Positions 16,688-24,690 of a DNA stretch of 38,895 bases are shown one piece after another. The notes below the pieces were generated by a model. It was given only the letters and a program-made list of their open reading frames with translations. It had not been told where the DNA came from and made no database searches. A program made the position numbers and the translations under genes. Each line of letters starts with the position of its first letter. Position 1 is the first letter of the stretch. Source of the stretch: Thermogladius sp. (GTDB lineage: Archaea; Thermoproteota; Thermoprotei_A; Sulfolobales; Desulfurococcaceae); assembly GCA_022759365.1 (NCBI GenBank), contig JAEMPJ010000041.1, forward strand, positions 1 to 38,895. Direction: 5' to 3'.

Positions 16688-16737
16688 CTAGAATCCCCAT
16701 CTACTCTGGGCCGCGCGGCGAGTAATCTGGATTCTAG
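16688..16737. repeat. 50-base nested hairpin
   Basis: CTAGAATCC (16688-16696) pairs perfectly with GGATTCTAG (16729-16737). Inside, TACTC (16702-16706) pairs with GAGTA (16720-16724) around GCCGCGCGGC (16710-16719). An upstream ATCCAGAT (16668-16675) can pair instead with ATCTGGAT (16725-16732), giving a mutually exclusive fold. No T-run follows on either strand, so it is not a plain terminator. Confidence 0.5.
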
Positions 16738-16841
16738 CCGATCCCCGCGTATAACTTGCAGTATCTGGAGGGCCTCCTCTGAGCAAAAACTGAGTAGACA
16801 AAGATCTTCTCCTATCTTATTTATGGTTTGAGATTATTGCG

Positions 16842-18044
16842 CTAAACCCTCGGTTTCAGTATGGAGAATTCTCCTGTCTCCGGCTTGTAGACTATGTACG
16901 TTGAGCCCTCCGGCGTCTTTTTGTAGTAGCCGAAGATGGTTGGGATAGCTTGGTTTGTCTCGCTAGAGATTTTCTCGGGGCTGACGGTCTTTACTTCCTC
17001 GTAGGCTTTCTCACGGTATCTCCCCACTACTTCCGAGACGTTTACTTTGGCCATTGAGATTGACTCGAGTAGTTTCACAAGGGTTATAACAGCGTCGTAC
17101 CCGAGGCTGAATAAAGGCACCTCGAAGGAGCCGTTGAACCTGTAGACCAGGTAAGGCCTCATCTTATACGACATCTCGATGAGCTCCTCCTCGCTCTCCA
17201 GCTCCACTGTCTTAATATCTCTTTCAGCGAGCAGTTTTTTGAATACTCCTGGAATCCTGCCGTTGGCTAGTATGAGGGAGCCCCTGGGGGAGCTCAAAGC
17301 TATAAGGAACATAACCTCCTCTGGTAGGAGAACCCTACCCTCCCCGTCTATCACCACCATAGAGGAGGCGTCGTTGTTGACGAGCACACCTAACTCTGCG
17401 TCCGTGGCTTTTATGATCCTGCAAACCCTTTCAAGCTCCCGGGTAAACGGGTACGTGGACTCGTAGGCCTTCGCCTTCACGTTCTGGAGAAGAACGTAGT
17501 CTGCTTCAAGCGCTTTAAGGATATCCGGCACGAGCATGTCAGCGGGCGAGTATGCCGTGTGGACAACTAGTTTGAAGCCCCTGGGGATAATCTCGTCGAC
17601 TTTCACAAAGCTCAAGACAGCGGATACATACAGTTTGTGGATGTACTCCGAGTACATCACCCAACCTATATCACCGAGGCCAACCCTCCCCACCTCTATG
17701 TTCTCGAAGCCGAGCTTAGACCCAGTGAGCTCGAAGCCAGGGGATTTAAACAACCTGAGGAGCACTGAATCCTTGACAGAGTGGGATGTGGTGAACAAGA
17801 AGCCTCCCTTAGCCCCAAACCTCTTAATGCTGAAAGATATCTCACCGTTCAGAGACTCGTGGAAGTCGAGTACCTCTACTCCTACACTCATCAACCCCGA
17901 TGTGAAAGCCCTCTTCAACATCCTCGAGGACGGGTTGTAGTCCCTGCCGCTGACCACCACGGACTTCTTCCCGAGGTAGGAGCCGAACTGCTCGCCTAGT
18001 CTGGCGGCGACGTCAGGCGTGAAATCCTTGTTCGGAACCCCCAC
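16842..18044 (-). CDS. Phosphohexomutase-like protein with degenerate active site (probable pseudoenzyme)
   Basis: 400 aa from the GTG start. The alpha-D-phosphohexomutase fold is recognisable (NKDFTPDVAARLG; VVVSGRDYNPSS; the serine loop as TTSHSV with S87). The metal loop DGDADR is replaced by NNDASS (223-228). The sugar loop ESGH is replaced around FNGSF (303-307), and the C-terminal phosphate loop RxSGTEP is not seen. Catalysis is therefore doubtful; a regulatory or scaffold role for the upstream nucleotidyltransferase is an inference. Homology continues upstream of the GTG as LFDGRIV, in frame back to the TAA of that gene, with no ATG, GTG or TTG in between. Confidence 0.75.
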   Translation of the reverse strand: MGVPNKDFTPDVAARLGEQFGSYLGKKSVVVSGRDYNPSSRMLKRAFTSGLMSVGVEVLDFHESLNGEISFSIKRFGAKGGFLFTTSHSVKDSVLLRLFKSPGFELTGSKLGFENIEVGRVGLGDIGWVMYSEYIHKLYVSAVLSFVKVDEIIPRGFKLVVHTAYSPADMLVPDILKALEADYVLLQNVKAKAYESTYPFTRELERVCRIIKATDAELGVLVNNDASSMVVIDGEGRVLLPEEVMFLIALSSPRGSLILANGRIPGVFKKLLAERDIKTVELESEEELIEMSYKMRPYLVYRFNGSFEVPLFSLGYDAVITLVKLLESISMAKVNVSEVVGRYREKAYEEVKTVSPEKISSETNQAIPTIFGYYKKTPEGSTYIVYKPETGEFSILKPRV

Positions 18045-18071
18045 TATTCTACCGTCGAATAGGAAGGGCGT

Positions 18072-19187
18072 TTAAACCACCTTGTTGGGGATTGTAGTCG
18101 AGTATGCGTCTTCCCCCAGTACATTGCCAGCTCCTACCACTGAGCCCACTACTTTCACGCCCTGTATCCTCGTGTTGTTCAGCACTATTGACTCCCTAAC
18201 ATACGAGTTTTCCCCTATAAAACTACCCCACCACACGATCGAGTACTCAACTCTTGCCCCCTGCTTAACCACCACATCCCCCTCCAAGCTTGCATAGGGG
18301 CCTACTACAGCTCCCTCCTCCACGACAGCCCCTCTCCCGACGTATACTGGTGGTAGTAGTAGGCCCTTCACCTCCGCCTCCTTGTGGACGTGGACACCAC
18401 TGGATATAGTTAAACCCTCAACCCTGTAGCCCGGGATGTAACCGCTGAGTAGATCCCACATCACCTTCCTATACCTCTCGATGGTCCCGACATCCTCCCA
18501 GTAAACCCCGGGGGAGGCGACATACCCATATACCATGTAGCCTTCCTCCACCATCAACGGGAACAAGTGTCTGCCGAAGTCCAGGAGGGAGGGGTTCGAG
18601 GCTATTAGCTCTAGGGCTCTTTCGCCGATGACGTACACGCCTGCGTTGACTAGGTTGCTGTAGGCGCTAACCCCCTTCGTCTTGTGGAATGCGAGGCTCA
18701 GGAGGTATACTTCGAGGCTGATAGGCTTCTCTGTGAAGAGAAGTATTCTACCGGACTCGTCGACCATTACAAGCCCGAATTGAAGCGGGTTGTCGACGCT
18801 TACAAGCGATATAGTGGCGTCAGCCCCCCTCTTCCTATGCTCATCGTACTGACGGGCTACATCTATGTTTGTAATAATGTCACCCATGGAGACGACGACT
18901 TCGCCCCCGAGCTCGCCCGCCAGCAGCCTCACACCGTCTATAGTATCCTTAGAGTCAAGTATTCTGACCTCGAGGCCGAGACCCTTCTCCGCGACATAGT
19001 CTCTTATAATAACACCCTTGTAATTAGCGGCAACATAGATCTTGTTGAAACCCAGCCCTCTAAACCAGGTTGCCAAATGCTCTAGTAGGGGTTTGCCGCC
19101 GAGAGGTATCATGGGCTTGGGGATTACCTCTGTCAGAGGTCTAAGCCTCGTCCCCAGGCCGCCAGCCAAGATCACAAGAGGAGGCAA
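18072..19187 (-). CDS. Sugar-phosphate nucleotidyltransferase (mannose-1-phosphate guanylyltransferase-like) with left-handed beta-helix
   Basis: 371 aa. The Rossmann-like NTP transferase domain opens with VILAGGLGTRLRPLTEVIPK and has VVSMGDI (the metal-binding Asp region) and VYWEDVGTIERY. From about 265 a left-handed beta-helix of hexapeptide-type repeats follows (VYVGRGAVVEEGAVVGPYAS, then later GVKVVGSVVGAGNVLGE). It activates a sugar-1-phosphate to an NDP-sugar, probably GDP-mannose for glycan or dolichol-type synthesis; the exact sugar is not readable. The TTG start is preceded by GGTTG. Its TAA stop is in frame with the mutase-like gene nine codons downstream. Confidence 0.85.
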   Translation of the reverse strand: MPPLVILAGGLGTRLRPLTEVIPKPMIPLGGKPLLEHLATWFRGLGFNKIYVAANYKGVIIRDYVAEKGLGLEVRILDSKDTIDGVRLLAGELGGEVVVSMGDIITNIDVARQYDEHRKRGADATISLVSVDNPLQFGLVMVDESGRILLFTEKPISLEVYLLSLAFHKTKGVSAYSNLVNAGVYVIGERALELIASNPSLLDFGRHLFPLMVEEGYMVYGYVASPGVYWEDVGTIERYRKVMWDLLSGYIPGYRVEGLTISSGVHVHKEAEVKGLLLPPVYVGRGAVVEEGAVVGPYASLEGDVVVKQGARVEYSIVWWGSFIGENSYVRESIVLNNTRIQGVKVVGSVVGAGNVLGEDAYSTTIPNKVV

Positions 19188-19271
19188 CTTGGACGCAACC
19201 TATGTATTACTCTGTGCTCTAAGCTAATTTTAATTTACTCCAGCGCCATAACACACCCTCTAGGTGGGAAA

Positions 19272-20768
19272 ATGGTGTTCGAGAACCAGGTGGTTAAGGA
19301 GATCCTCGAGAAATACCGCGAGATATGGGCTATAGGGCATGCCCAAGCCCTCCTGGAATGGGATAGTGAAACCTACATGCCCAAGGAGGGGTTGGAGGAG
19401 AGGGCTGTCGCTAGAGCCGAGTTAAGCCTCCTAGCACAGAAGCTTATTCTGAGACCGGAGTTCGTGGAGCTCGTTGAGAAGGCCAGCGGGATCGAGTCCT
19501 TGAACGACTACGAGAGAGGTGTGGTCAGGGTTCTAGCGAGGGAGATAAGGATCATGAAGGCGATTCCACCCAGGTTGCTGGCAGAGCTCACGAAGACGAC
19601 TCAGGAAGCCATGTACGCTTGGAGAGTGGCGAAGGAGTCGGACGACTTCTCGAAGTTCAAGCCGTACCTCGAGAAGATAGTTGAGTTGACCAGGGAGAAG
19701 GCCGACTGCCTGGGGTGGAAGGAGCACCCCTACGACGCCCTGCTCGACTTATACGAGGAGGGGTTGACAACCAGGGACGTCGACAACATACTGGAGCCCC
19801 TTGCACGAGACCTCAGGGTCATCCTTGAGAAAGTTGTCTCCGAGGGGAGGTTCCCTCAGAAGCACCCTCTAGAGGAGGTGAAGTATGAGAGGAGCTGGAT
19901 GGAGAGCGTTAACGTCGAGGTCCTCAGGCTCCTAGGCTACCCTCTAGGCGATAAAGCTAGAGTAGATGTTTCAGCCCACCCCTTCACGATCGGCATAGGT
20001 TTAGGCGATGTAAGGATCACGACAAGGTACGAGGGGTTCGACTTCAAGAGGAGCCTGCTCAGCACAATACACGAGTTCGGGCACGCGACATACGAGCTCC
20101 AGATAAACCCTTCACTCAAGTTCACACCTTTAGCCACGGGTGTAAGCCTGGGTATACACGAGGGGCAGAGCAGGTTCTGGGAGAACATTGTTGGTCGTAG
20201 CCGTGAGTTCGTGGAGTTAATATACCCTGTGTTGAGGAGGAACCTGCCTTTCATTGGGAAATTCACGCCAGAAGACGTCTACTACTACTTCAACACTGTG
20301 AGGCCGAGCCTCATAAGGACGGAGGCTGACGAAGTGACCTACAACCTGCACATCGTGTTGAGAGCTAGGTTGGAGAAGCTGATGGTTAAAGGCGAGATAA
20401 AGGTGGGCGAGCTACCCGAGCATTGGAATAACCTTATGGAGGAGTTACTGGGAGTCAGGCCTAGCAGAGACAGCGAGGGCGTCCTCCAGGATATCCACTG
20501 GAGCATGGGGTCTATAGGCTACTTCCCCACATACACGCTGGGGAACCTTGTTGCGGCCCAGATGAAGTACCACATGGAGAAGGACTTCAACCTGAAGGGG
20601 AAAATAGCCTCAGGCTCCTTCAACGAGTTGAAGGAGTGGCAGAGAGTTAAAATACACTACTACGGTAGCACCTACCCTCCGAAGGAGTTGCTGAAGAGGG
20701 CTTTCGGCGAGGAGTACGTCCCCGACTACTGGCTAAGGTATTTGAGGGAGAAATACTTATCCACTTAA
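19272..20768 (+). CDS. Carboxypeptidase Taq, M32 metallopeptidase
   Basis: 498 aa. M32 zinc carboxypeptidases remove C-terminal residues in the cytoplasm. The HEFGH zinc motif is at 267-271. It is preceded by the family stretch HPFTIGIGLGDVRITTRY (236-253) and followed by IHEGQSRFWEN, where other members have HESQS. The C-terminal ENxxRPS-like segment (FNTVRPSLIRTEADEVTY) is present. The length is normal for the family. The ATG follows GGTGGG. It has no operon partner; the nucleotidyltransferase gene is divergent. Confidence 0.94.
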   Translation: MVFENQVVKEILEKYREIWAIGHAQALLEWDSETYMPKEGLEERAVARAELSLLAQKLILRPEFVELVEKASGIESLNDYERGVVRVLAREIRIMKAIPPRLLAELTKTTQEAMYAWRVAKESDDFSKFKPYLEKIVELTREKADCLGWKEHPYDALLDLYEEGLTTRDVDNILEPLARDLRVILEKVVSEGRFPQKHPLEEVKYERSWMESVNVEVLRLLGYPLGDKARVDVSAHPFTIGIGLGDVRITTRYEGFDFKRSLLSTIHEFGHATYELQINPSLKFTPLATGVSLGIHEGQSRFWENIVGRSREFVELIYPVLRRNLPFIGKFTPEDVYYYFNTVRPSLIRTEADEVTYNLHIVLRARLEKLMVKGEIKVGELPEHWNNLMEELLGVRPSRDSEGVLQDIHWSMGSIGYFPTYTLGNLVAAQMKYHMEKDFNLKGKIASGSFNELKEWQRVKIHYYGSTYPPKELLKRAFGEEYVPDYWLRYLREKYLST

Positions 20769-20829
20769 TTCACTTAATTTTTTAAGCTCCTGAAACAATT
20801 GAATTAACCCACACGGTGGATATCCTAGT

Positions 20830-21720
20830 TTGAACCCAGTCGAGTTCAGCCTAGCCTTAAACGCGGTCTCAACAATCCTGTTCGCCATAGGCCTCTTCAA
20901 CTCGAGCTCGATAAGCGTCCAGATAGGTGTTTTAAACGACCTAACGGACACGATCGGCCTCTTAATCATGTTGCTTAGCCTAAGGAGCGTTAGGAGGAGC
21001 TTCAAATACCCCTTCGGCACGGAGAGGGGTGTATACATTACTAGCCTGATAGCACTCATGATGTTCTCGGGGTCGATAGTAGGGTTCGCCGTCAACAAAA
21101 TCTCCACATCCATAGCCTCGCAGCCCGAAGTACATTCCACGCCCATCTCGCTCTACAGCGTGTCGGCCTCCACTGCTTTAAACAGCGTCTCCCTCTTATA
21201 CAGCCTTAGATCATTGAGGAGGAACAGCGGGGATCCCACTACCAAGGGGACTATAGTGGATTCTACAGCAGACACGCTGGCCGGCTTGATCTCGCTCATC
21301 GCGCTCTACACCAGGTCACCCATCGTAGACATAGTTGGGAGCCTATTGATGACTGGCTTGATCCTCGGGATCTCGCTCTCTATTGGGATGAGGATATATG
21401 AGGTTCTAGTTGGCAGGACGCCCCCGAAGAAGGTGCTCAAGGAAATACTGGATAGGGTATTAAAGGTCGACGGCGTGAGAGATGTGAACGTTTTCAAAGC
21501 GGCCATGATCACCGAGGACGAGTACTTGCTGATACTTGAAGTCGAGGTAGACGGCGGGATAAGTGTTGAGAAGGCGGAGAAGCTCGCTGACACCATTGAG
21601 AGAGTTGTTAAAGAAGCTGAGCCCAGGTTCAAGCATGTCTACATAGAGCTGGTCCCGGTTAGACGCGAACCCCCAACATATAAGAGGATAATGAGCGAGA
21701 TAGACGCGCTAGAAGAATGA
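20830..21720 (+). CDS. Cation diffusion facilitator (CDF) family transporter
   Basis: 296 aa with about six membrane helices and a C-terminal ferredoxin-like cytoplasmic domain (about 205-285). YPFGTERG (60-67) is the family loop. The metal site in TM2 reads N36-x3-D40 (LNDLTD), and in TM5 D144-x3-D148 (DSTAD), where zinc CDFs carry His in TM5. A DxxxD in TM5 is associated with manganese-type CDFs, so Mn2+ export is a possible but unproven role. The start is TTG after GGTGG. It directly follows the carboxypeptidase gene by 61 bases. Confidence 0.82.
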   Translation: MNPVEFSLALNAVSTILFAIGLFNSSSISVQIGVLNDLTDTIGLLIMLLSLRSVRRSFKYPFGTERGVYITSLIALMMFSGSIVGFAVNKISTSIASQPEVHSTPISLYSVSASTALNSVSLLYSLRSLRRNSGDPTTKGTIVDSTADTLAGLISLIALYTRSPIVDIVGSLLMTGLILGISLSIGMRIYEVLVGRTPPKKVLKEILDRVLKVDGVRDVNVFKAAMITEDEYLLILEVEVDGGISVEKAEKLADTIERVVKEAEPRFKHVYIELVPVRREPPTYKRIMSEIDALEE

Positions 21721-21785
21721 AGTGAACGCCAACAAGAGAAAGGCCAAGCGAAGACGCTTCGCCGGAAACGCCCGCTACCCGAAGG

Positions 21786-22637
21786 TCAGCTCCTGAAGCG
21801 GCGTATATACGAAGCTATCTTGACAGCGTCGAGTGTTTCAGCGGGGTCGTGAGTCCTGATCACATGAGCCCCATTATACACTGCTATCGCAGTAGCTGCT
21901 AGCGACCCGTATAACCTCTCAGCCGGATCCCTGCGCCCGGTTATCTCGCCTATGAAGGACTTCCTAGACACACCGACTAGAATAGGCCTCCCCAGACGCC
22001 TCAGCTCCTCTAGCTCGGCTAGAACAGAAGAGTCCCACTCATACCAGGGTACCTCCGTGAACCTGTTGAACCCAATACCGGGGTCTACGATGATCTTCTC
22101 CTCGTTTAAACGGTGCTTGAGAGCTATTGAAACAGATTCTCTTAAAGCCTCTTCAACCTGGGCTATGGGTTTGACACCACGCCTAAAGGAGGATACCCTA
22201 GCGACAAGCACTACGGGGACATCGTGCTCCTTGATCACCAGCGGCATAGCCGGGTCGTCGCGGAGGCCCGAGACATCGTTCACTATCTCAGCGCCGGCTT
22301 CAATAGCTTTCTCCGCCACGATCGCCCTCGTAGTGTCGACCGAGATAGGAGCCCTACAATGAGTGTTCTCTCGGATAGCTTTAATGGCGTTAACGACCCT
22401 CTCTAACTCGACTTCAACTGGGACGTCACCGCTCAGATACGGGGCTGTGGATCTACCGCCTACATCGATGAAGTCCACGCCGGCTTTAGAGAATCTCTCA
22501 ACTGTATCGACCAACTCGTCTAAACTCTTCTTCACGCTACCCTTGTAGAAGGATTCAGGTGACACATTTATGACACCCATAATCCTGACCGGCTCCCCGT
22601 CCCCGACCGGGATCCCTGCGATGACAGCTCTTATCAC
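21786..22637 (-). CDS. Dihydropteroate synthase-like protein
   Basis: 283 aa from this start. The TIM-barrel DHPS motifs are clear: IMGVINVSPESFYKG, FIDVGGRSTAP, SVDTTRAIVAEKAIEAG, IVNDVSG, VDPGIGF, GVSRKSFIGEITGR and VIRTHDPAET. The enzyme condenses a hydroxymethyl-pterin pyrophosphate with p-aminobenzoate (or a derivative) for folate- or methanopterin-type cofactors. The frame stays open to a TTG at 22712, but that would overlap the divergent ABC gene. GTG at 22637 has GGGTG eight bases before it and a TATA-like CTATTTATT upstream. No other pterin genes are adjacent. Confidence 0.82.
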   Translation of the reverse strand: MIRAVIAGIPVGDGEPVRIMGVINVSPESFYKGSVKKSLDELVDTVERFSKAGVDFIDVGGRSTAPYLSGDVPVEVELERVVNAIKAIRENTHCRAPISVDTTRAIVAEKAIEAGAEIVNDVSGLRDDPAMPLVIKEHDVPVVLVARVSSFRRGVKPIAQVEEALRESVSIALKHRLNEEKIIVDPGIGFNRFTEVPWYEWDSSVLAELEELRRLGRPILVGVSRKSFIGEITGRRDPAERLYGSLAATAIAVYNGAHVIRTHDPAETLDAVKIASYIRRFRS

Positions 22638-22694
22638 TTCTCCGACACCCGGGGTATGGATTATTATACCTGGAATCAATAAATAGCGAGATAG

Positions 22695-23441
22695 GTGGTT
22701 TACATTAGCCAAAGCGTTGAGGTTAGGGGTCTCCGGAAAGTTTTCAGGAGCGGTGTCGTGGCCGTCGACAACCTCAGCTTTAACGTGGGGAGAGGAGAGA
22801 TCTACGGTTTAATAGGGCCTAACGGTAGTGGGAAAACCACTACTTTGAGGATAATAGCCACTCTACTCAAACCCACCGCTGGAAGCGTGTTTGTTGAAGG
22901 GGTGGATGTCGTGAAACAACCCCTGGAGGCGAGGAGGCTCATCGGGTACCTGCCTGAGGAGGCGGGCGCCTACAGGGATTTAACAGGGTACGACTTCATC
23001 AAGCTCATGCTCTCAATCAGGTTCCACGGCCCCGAGCTCGAGGCAAGGATTGATGAAGCTATATCGATAAGCGGCCTTGAAGAATTCATTGAGAAGCCGA
23101 TTAAAACATACAGCAAGGGCATGAAGAGGATACTGGCGCTGAGCGTGGTCCTAGCACAGCATCCTAGGGTTCTCGTCCTAGACGAGCCGACATCCGGTTT
23201 AGACGTTGAGAAAAGCATCTTCGTGAGAGACTTGATCAAGAAGTACAGGTCGAGAGAAGAGGTGGCGGTTATTGTGAGCAGCCACAACATGCTTGAAGTA
23301 GAAACCCTGTGCGACAGAGTGGGCGTGCTGTGGAAGGGTAGGCTAGTCGCCGAAGGGGAGCCCGGTTACTTGAAGAAAACGTTTTCAGCTTCAAACCTCG
23401 AGGAAGTGTTCTTAAAAGCGGTGGGGTCGCATGTCCTTTAA
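22695..23441 (+). CDS. ABC transporter ATP-binding protein (ABC-2/NatA type)
   Basis: 248 aa. Walker A is GPNGSGKTT, the signature is YSKGMKRIL, Walker B is VLVLDEPTSG and the switch His is in IVSSHNM. It energises the permease encoded immediately downstream, whose start overlaps its end by 11 bases. NatAB-type pairs export ions or small molecules; the substrate is unknown. The start is GTG at 22695; TTATTATACC (22660-22669) could be its TATA box, implying a nearly leaderless message. Confidence 0.88.
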   Translation: MVYISQSVEVRGLRKVFRSGVVAVDNLSFNVGRGEIYGLIGPNGSGKTTTLRIIATLLKPTAGSVFVEGVDVVKQPLEARRLIGYLPEEAGAYRDLTGYDFIKLMLSIRFHGPELEARIDEAISISGLEEFIEKPIKTYSKGMKRILALSVVLAQHPRVLVLDEPTSGLDVEKSIFVRDLIKKYRSREEVAVIVSSHNMLEVETLCDRVGVLWKGRLVAEGEPGYLKKTFSASNLEEVFLKAVGSHVL

Positions 23442-24690
23442 ACCATTATTCGAAAGAGAGATCAAGGCTGTCTTGAAGAACCCGGGCTTCTTGATCACGC
23501 TCATATTAATACCGTTATTCTACATCTCGCTCGGCTCAGTGATGAATATAGGGGTTAGAAGCGCTGTCAGCCAGGTTTCAGGCTATATAGGTGTAGTAGA
23601 CAGAGACGACACGCCCCTCTCACATCTATTCGTATACTACCTTAACCTCACACTTGATGGAAGGGTTAGCTACGCCAACGGGACCGGCGAGCTGGGCTCC
23701 TACAGCACTATAGTAGTCATACCCAGGGGTTTCCAGGAAATGGCGTTGAACAATAGTGCAAACTTGTCCACTCTTACGAGAATAAACTCCCTATCTCTAG
23801 TCAGCCTAGGGGCTATCCCTCCACTAGCTCTCCAAGGATCATTTAATGATGCTTTAAGGTACGCTCTCGCATCCTTTACACTTGGGAAAAAGATAGAAAT
23901 AGGCAACGCGTCTTTAAACACGTCAATTCAGCTCGTGTACCAGGGGAGGGTTTTAGATTATACTTCTGTGAATACGTTCGTCGGCTACGGTATCCTATCC
24001 ACTTTCATCATAGGCATAATGATGTCGTTTACAGCTGGCTTCGCTACCTCTGCTAGCGCCATGGAGAAAGCTGAGAAAGCATTCGAACTCCTCCTTTCGC
24101 AACCCGTTGGGAGGAGCCGGATAGTCTTAGCCAAGATAGCGGCCTCTGTGGTAGCGGCTTTCATAGTTGGCTTGGTGTTCTTCGCAAGCCTCTTCGTCTC
24201 AGTCATGCATGCCGCTGGATTCCCGGGGGGTCAAGCCTTACCCTCGGGTGGAGCTGGGGGGCTCGGCCGACCGCAAGTGGATCTAGGAGGGGCTGTCGCC
24301 TTCACGGCTGTAACCGTATTCCTAGGCTCGCTAATATCAGGTAGCATCGGAGTACTCATTGGGGGTGTTGTAAGTGATGAGAGGACTGCCGGGATCCTCG
24401 TCACACCGATCGTTATGATCCTCTTCGGTTTCACAATTATAGCAGAGTTCATTGGAGTCAGTTTAGACGCGCCCACCGCTGTTTTATCAGGGCTCACGGT
24501 TACACCCCTACCCTTGCTCCTGAGCGTGTCGAACATTGTGGGAGACTACTCCTTCTTCTATCTGGCGTTATCCTTAAGCATAGTAGAGCTCGCGATCCTA
24601 ATAGGGGTGGCGATCAAATTGTACAACAGCGAGATAGTTATAACCGGGCTACATCTGAGGAAAAAGTCTCCGCCGGCTTATTCAAGCTGA
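23431..24690 (+). CDS. ABC-2 type permease (NatB-like)
   Basis: 419 aa. One N-terminal membrane helix (FLITLILIPLFYISLGSV) is followed by an extracytoplasmic domain (about 50-180). A block of five membrane helices (about 185-400) then includes the Gly/Pro-rich external loop GFPGGQALPSGGAGGLG. This is the NatB-like ABC-2 topology. It pairs with the ATPase upstream (11-base overlap). GGTGGGG precedes the ATG. Its 3' end overlaps the convergent coiled-coil gene by 9 bases. Confidence 0.85.
   Translation: MSFKPLFEREIKAVLKNPGFLITLILIPLFYISLGSVMNIGVRSAVSQVSGYIGVVDRDDTPLSHLFVYYLNLTLDGRVSYANGTGELGSYSTIVVIPRGFQEMALNNSANLSTLTRINSLSLVSLGAIPPLALQGSFNDALRYALASFTLGKKIEIGNASLNTSIQLVYQGRVLDYTSVNTFVGYGILSTFIIGIMMSFTAGFATSASAMEKAEKAFELLLSQPVGRSRIVLAKIAASVVAAFIVGLVFFASLFVSVMHAAGFPGGQALPSGGAGGLGRPQVDLGGAVAFTAVTVFLGSLISGSIGVLIGGVVSDERTAGILVTPIVMILFGFTIIAEFIGVSLDAPTAVLSGLTVTPLPLLLSVSNIVGDYSFFYLALSLSIVELAILIGVAIKLYNSEIVITGLHLRKKSPPAYSS

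Larger units (their letters stand above)
16471..16841. other. 371-base intergenic region between the mutase-like gene and the ECF operon
   Basis: It holds the ECF promoter at its left end (TATA AATATAAACC on the minus strand at 16516-16525, and GAAAGAG at 16552-16558). It also holds a long hairpin at 16688-16737 and a minus-strand TATA-like CATAAATAAG near 16817-16826. I see no open reading frame, tRNA, C/D-box pair or riboswitch core here. A short non-coding RNA transcribed leftward is possible but unproven. Confidence 0.5.

Noticed and set aside
16560-16800. SRP RNA, RNase P RNA or C/D-box sRNA in the gap
   Set aside because: No GNAR-type SRP helix 8 motif, no GAGGAAAGUCC-like RNase P core and no paired C and D boxes were found on either strand.
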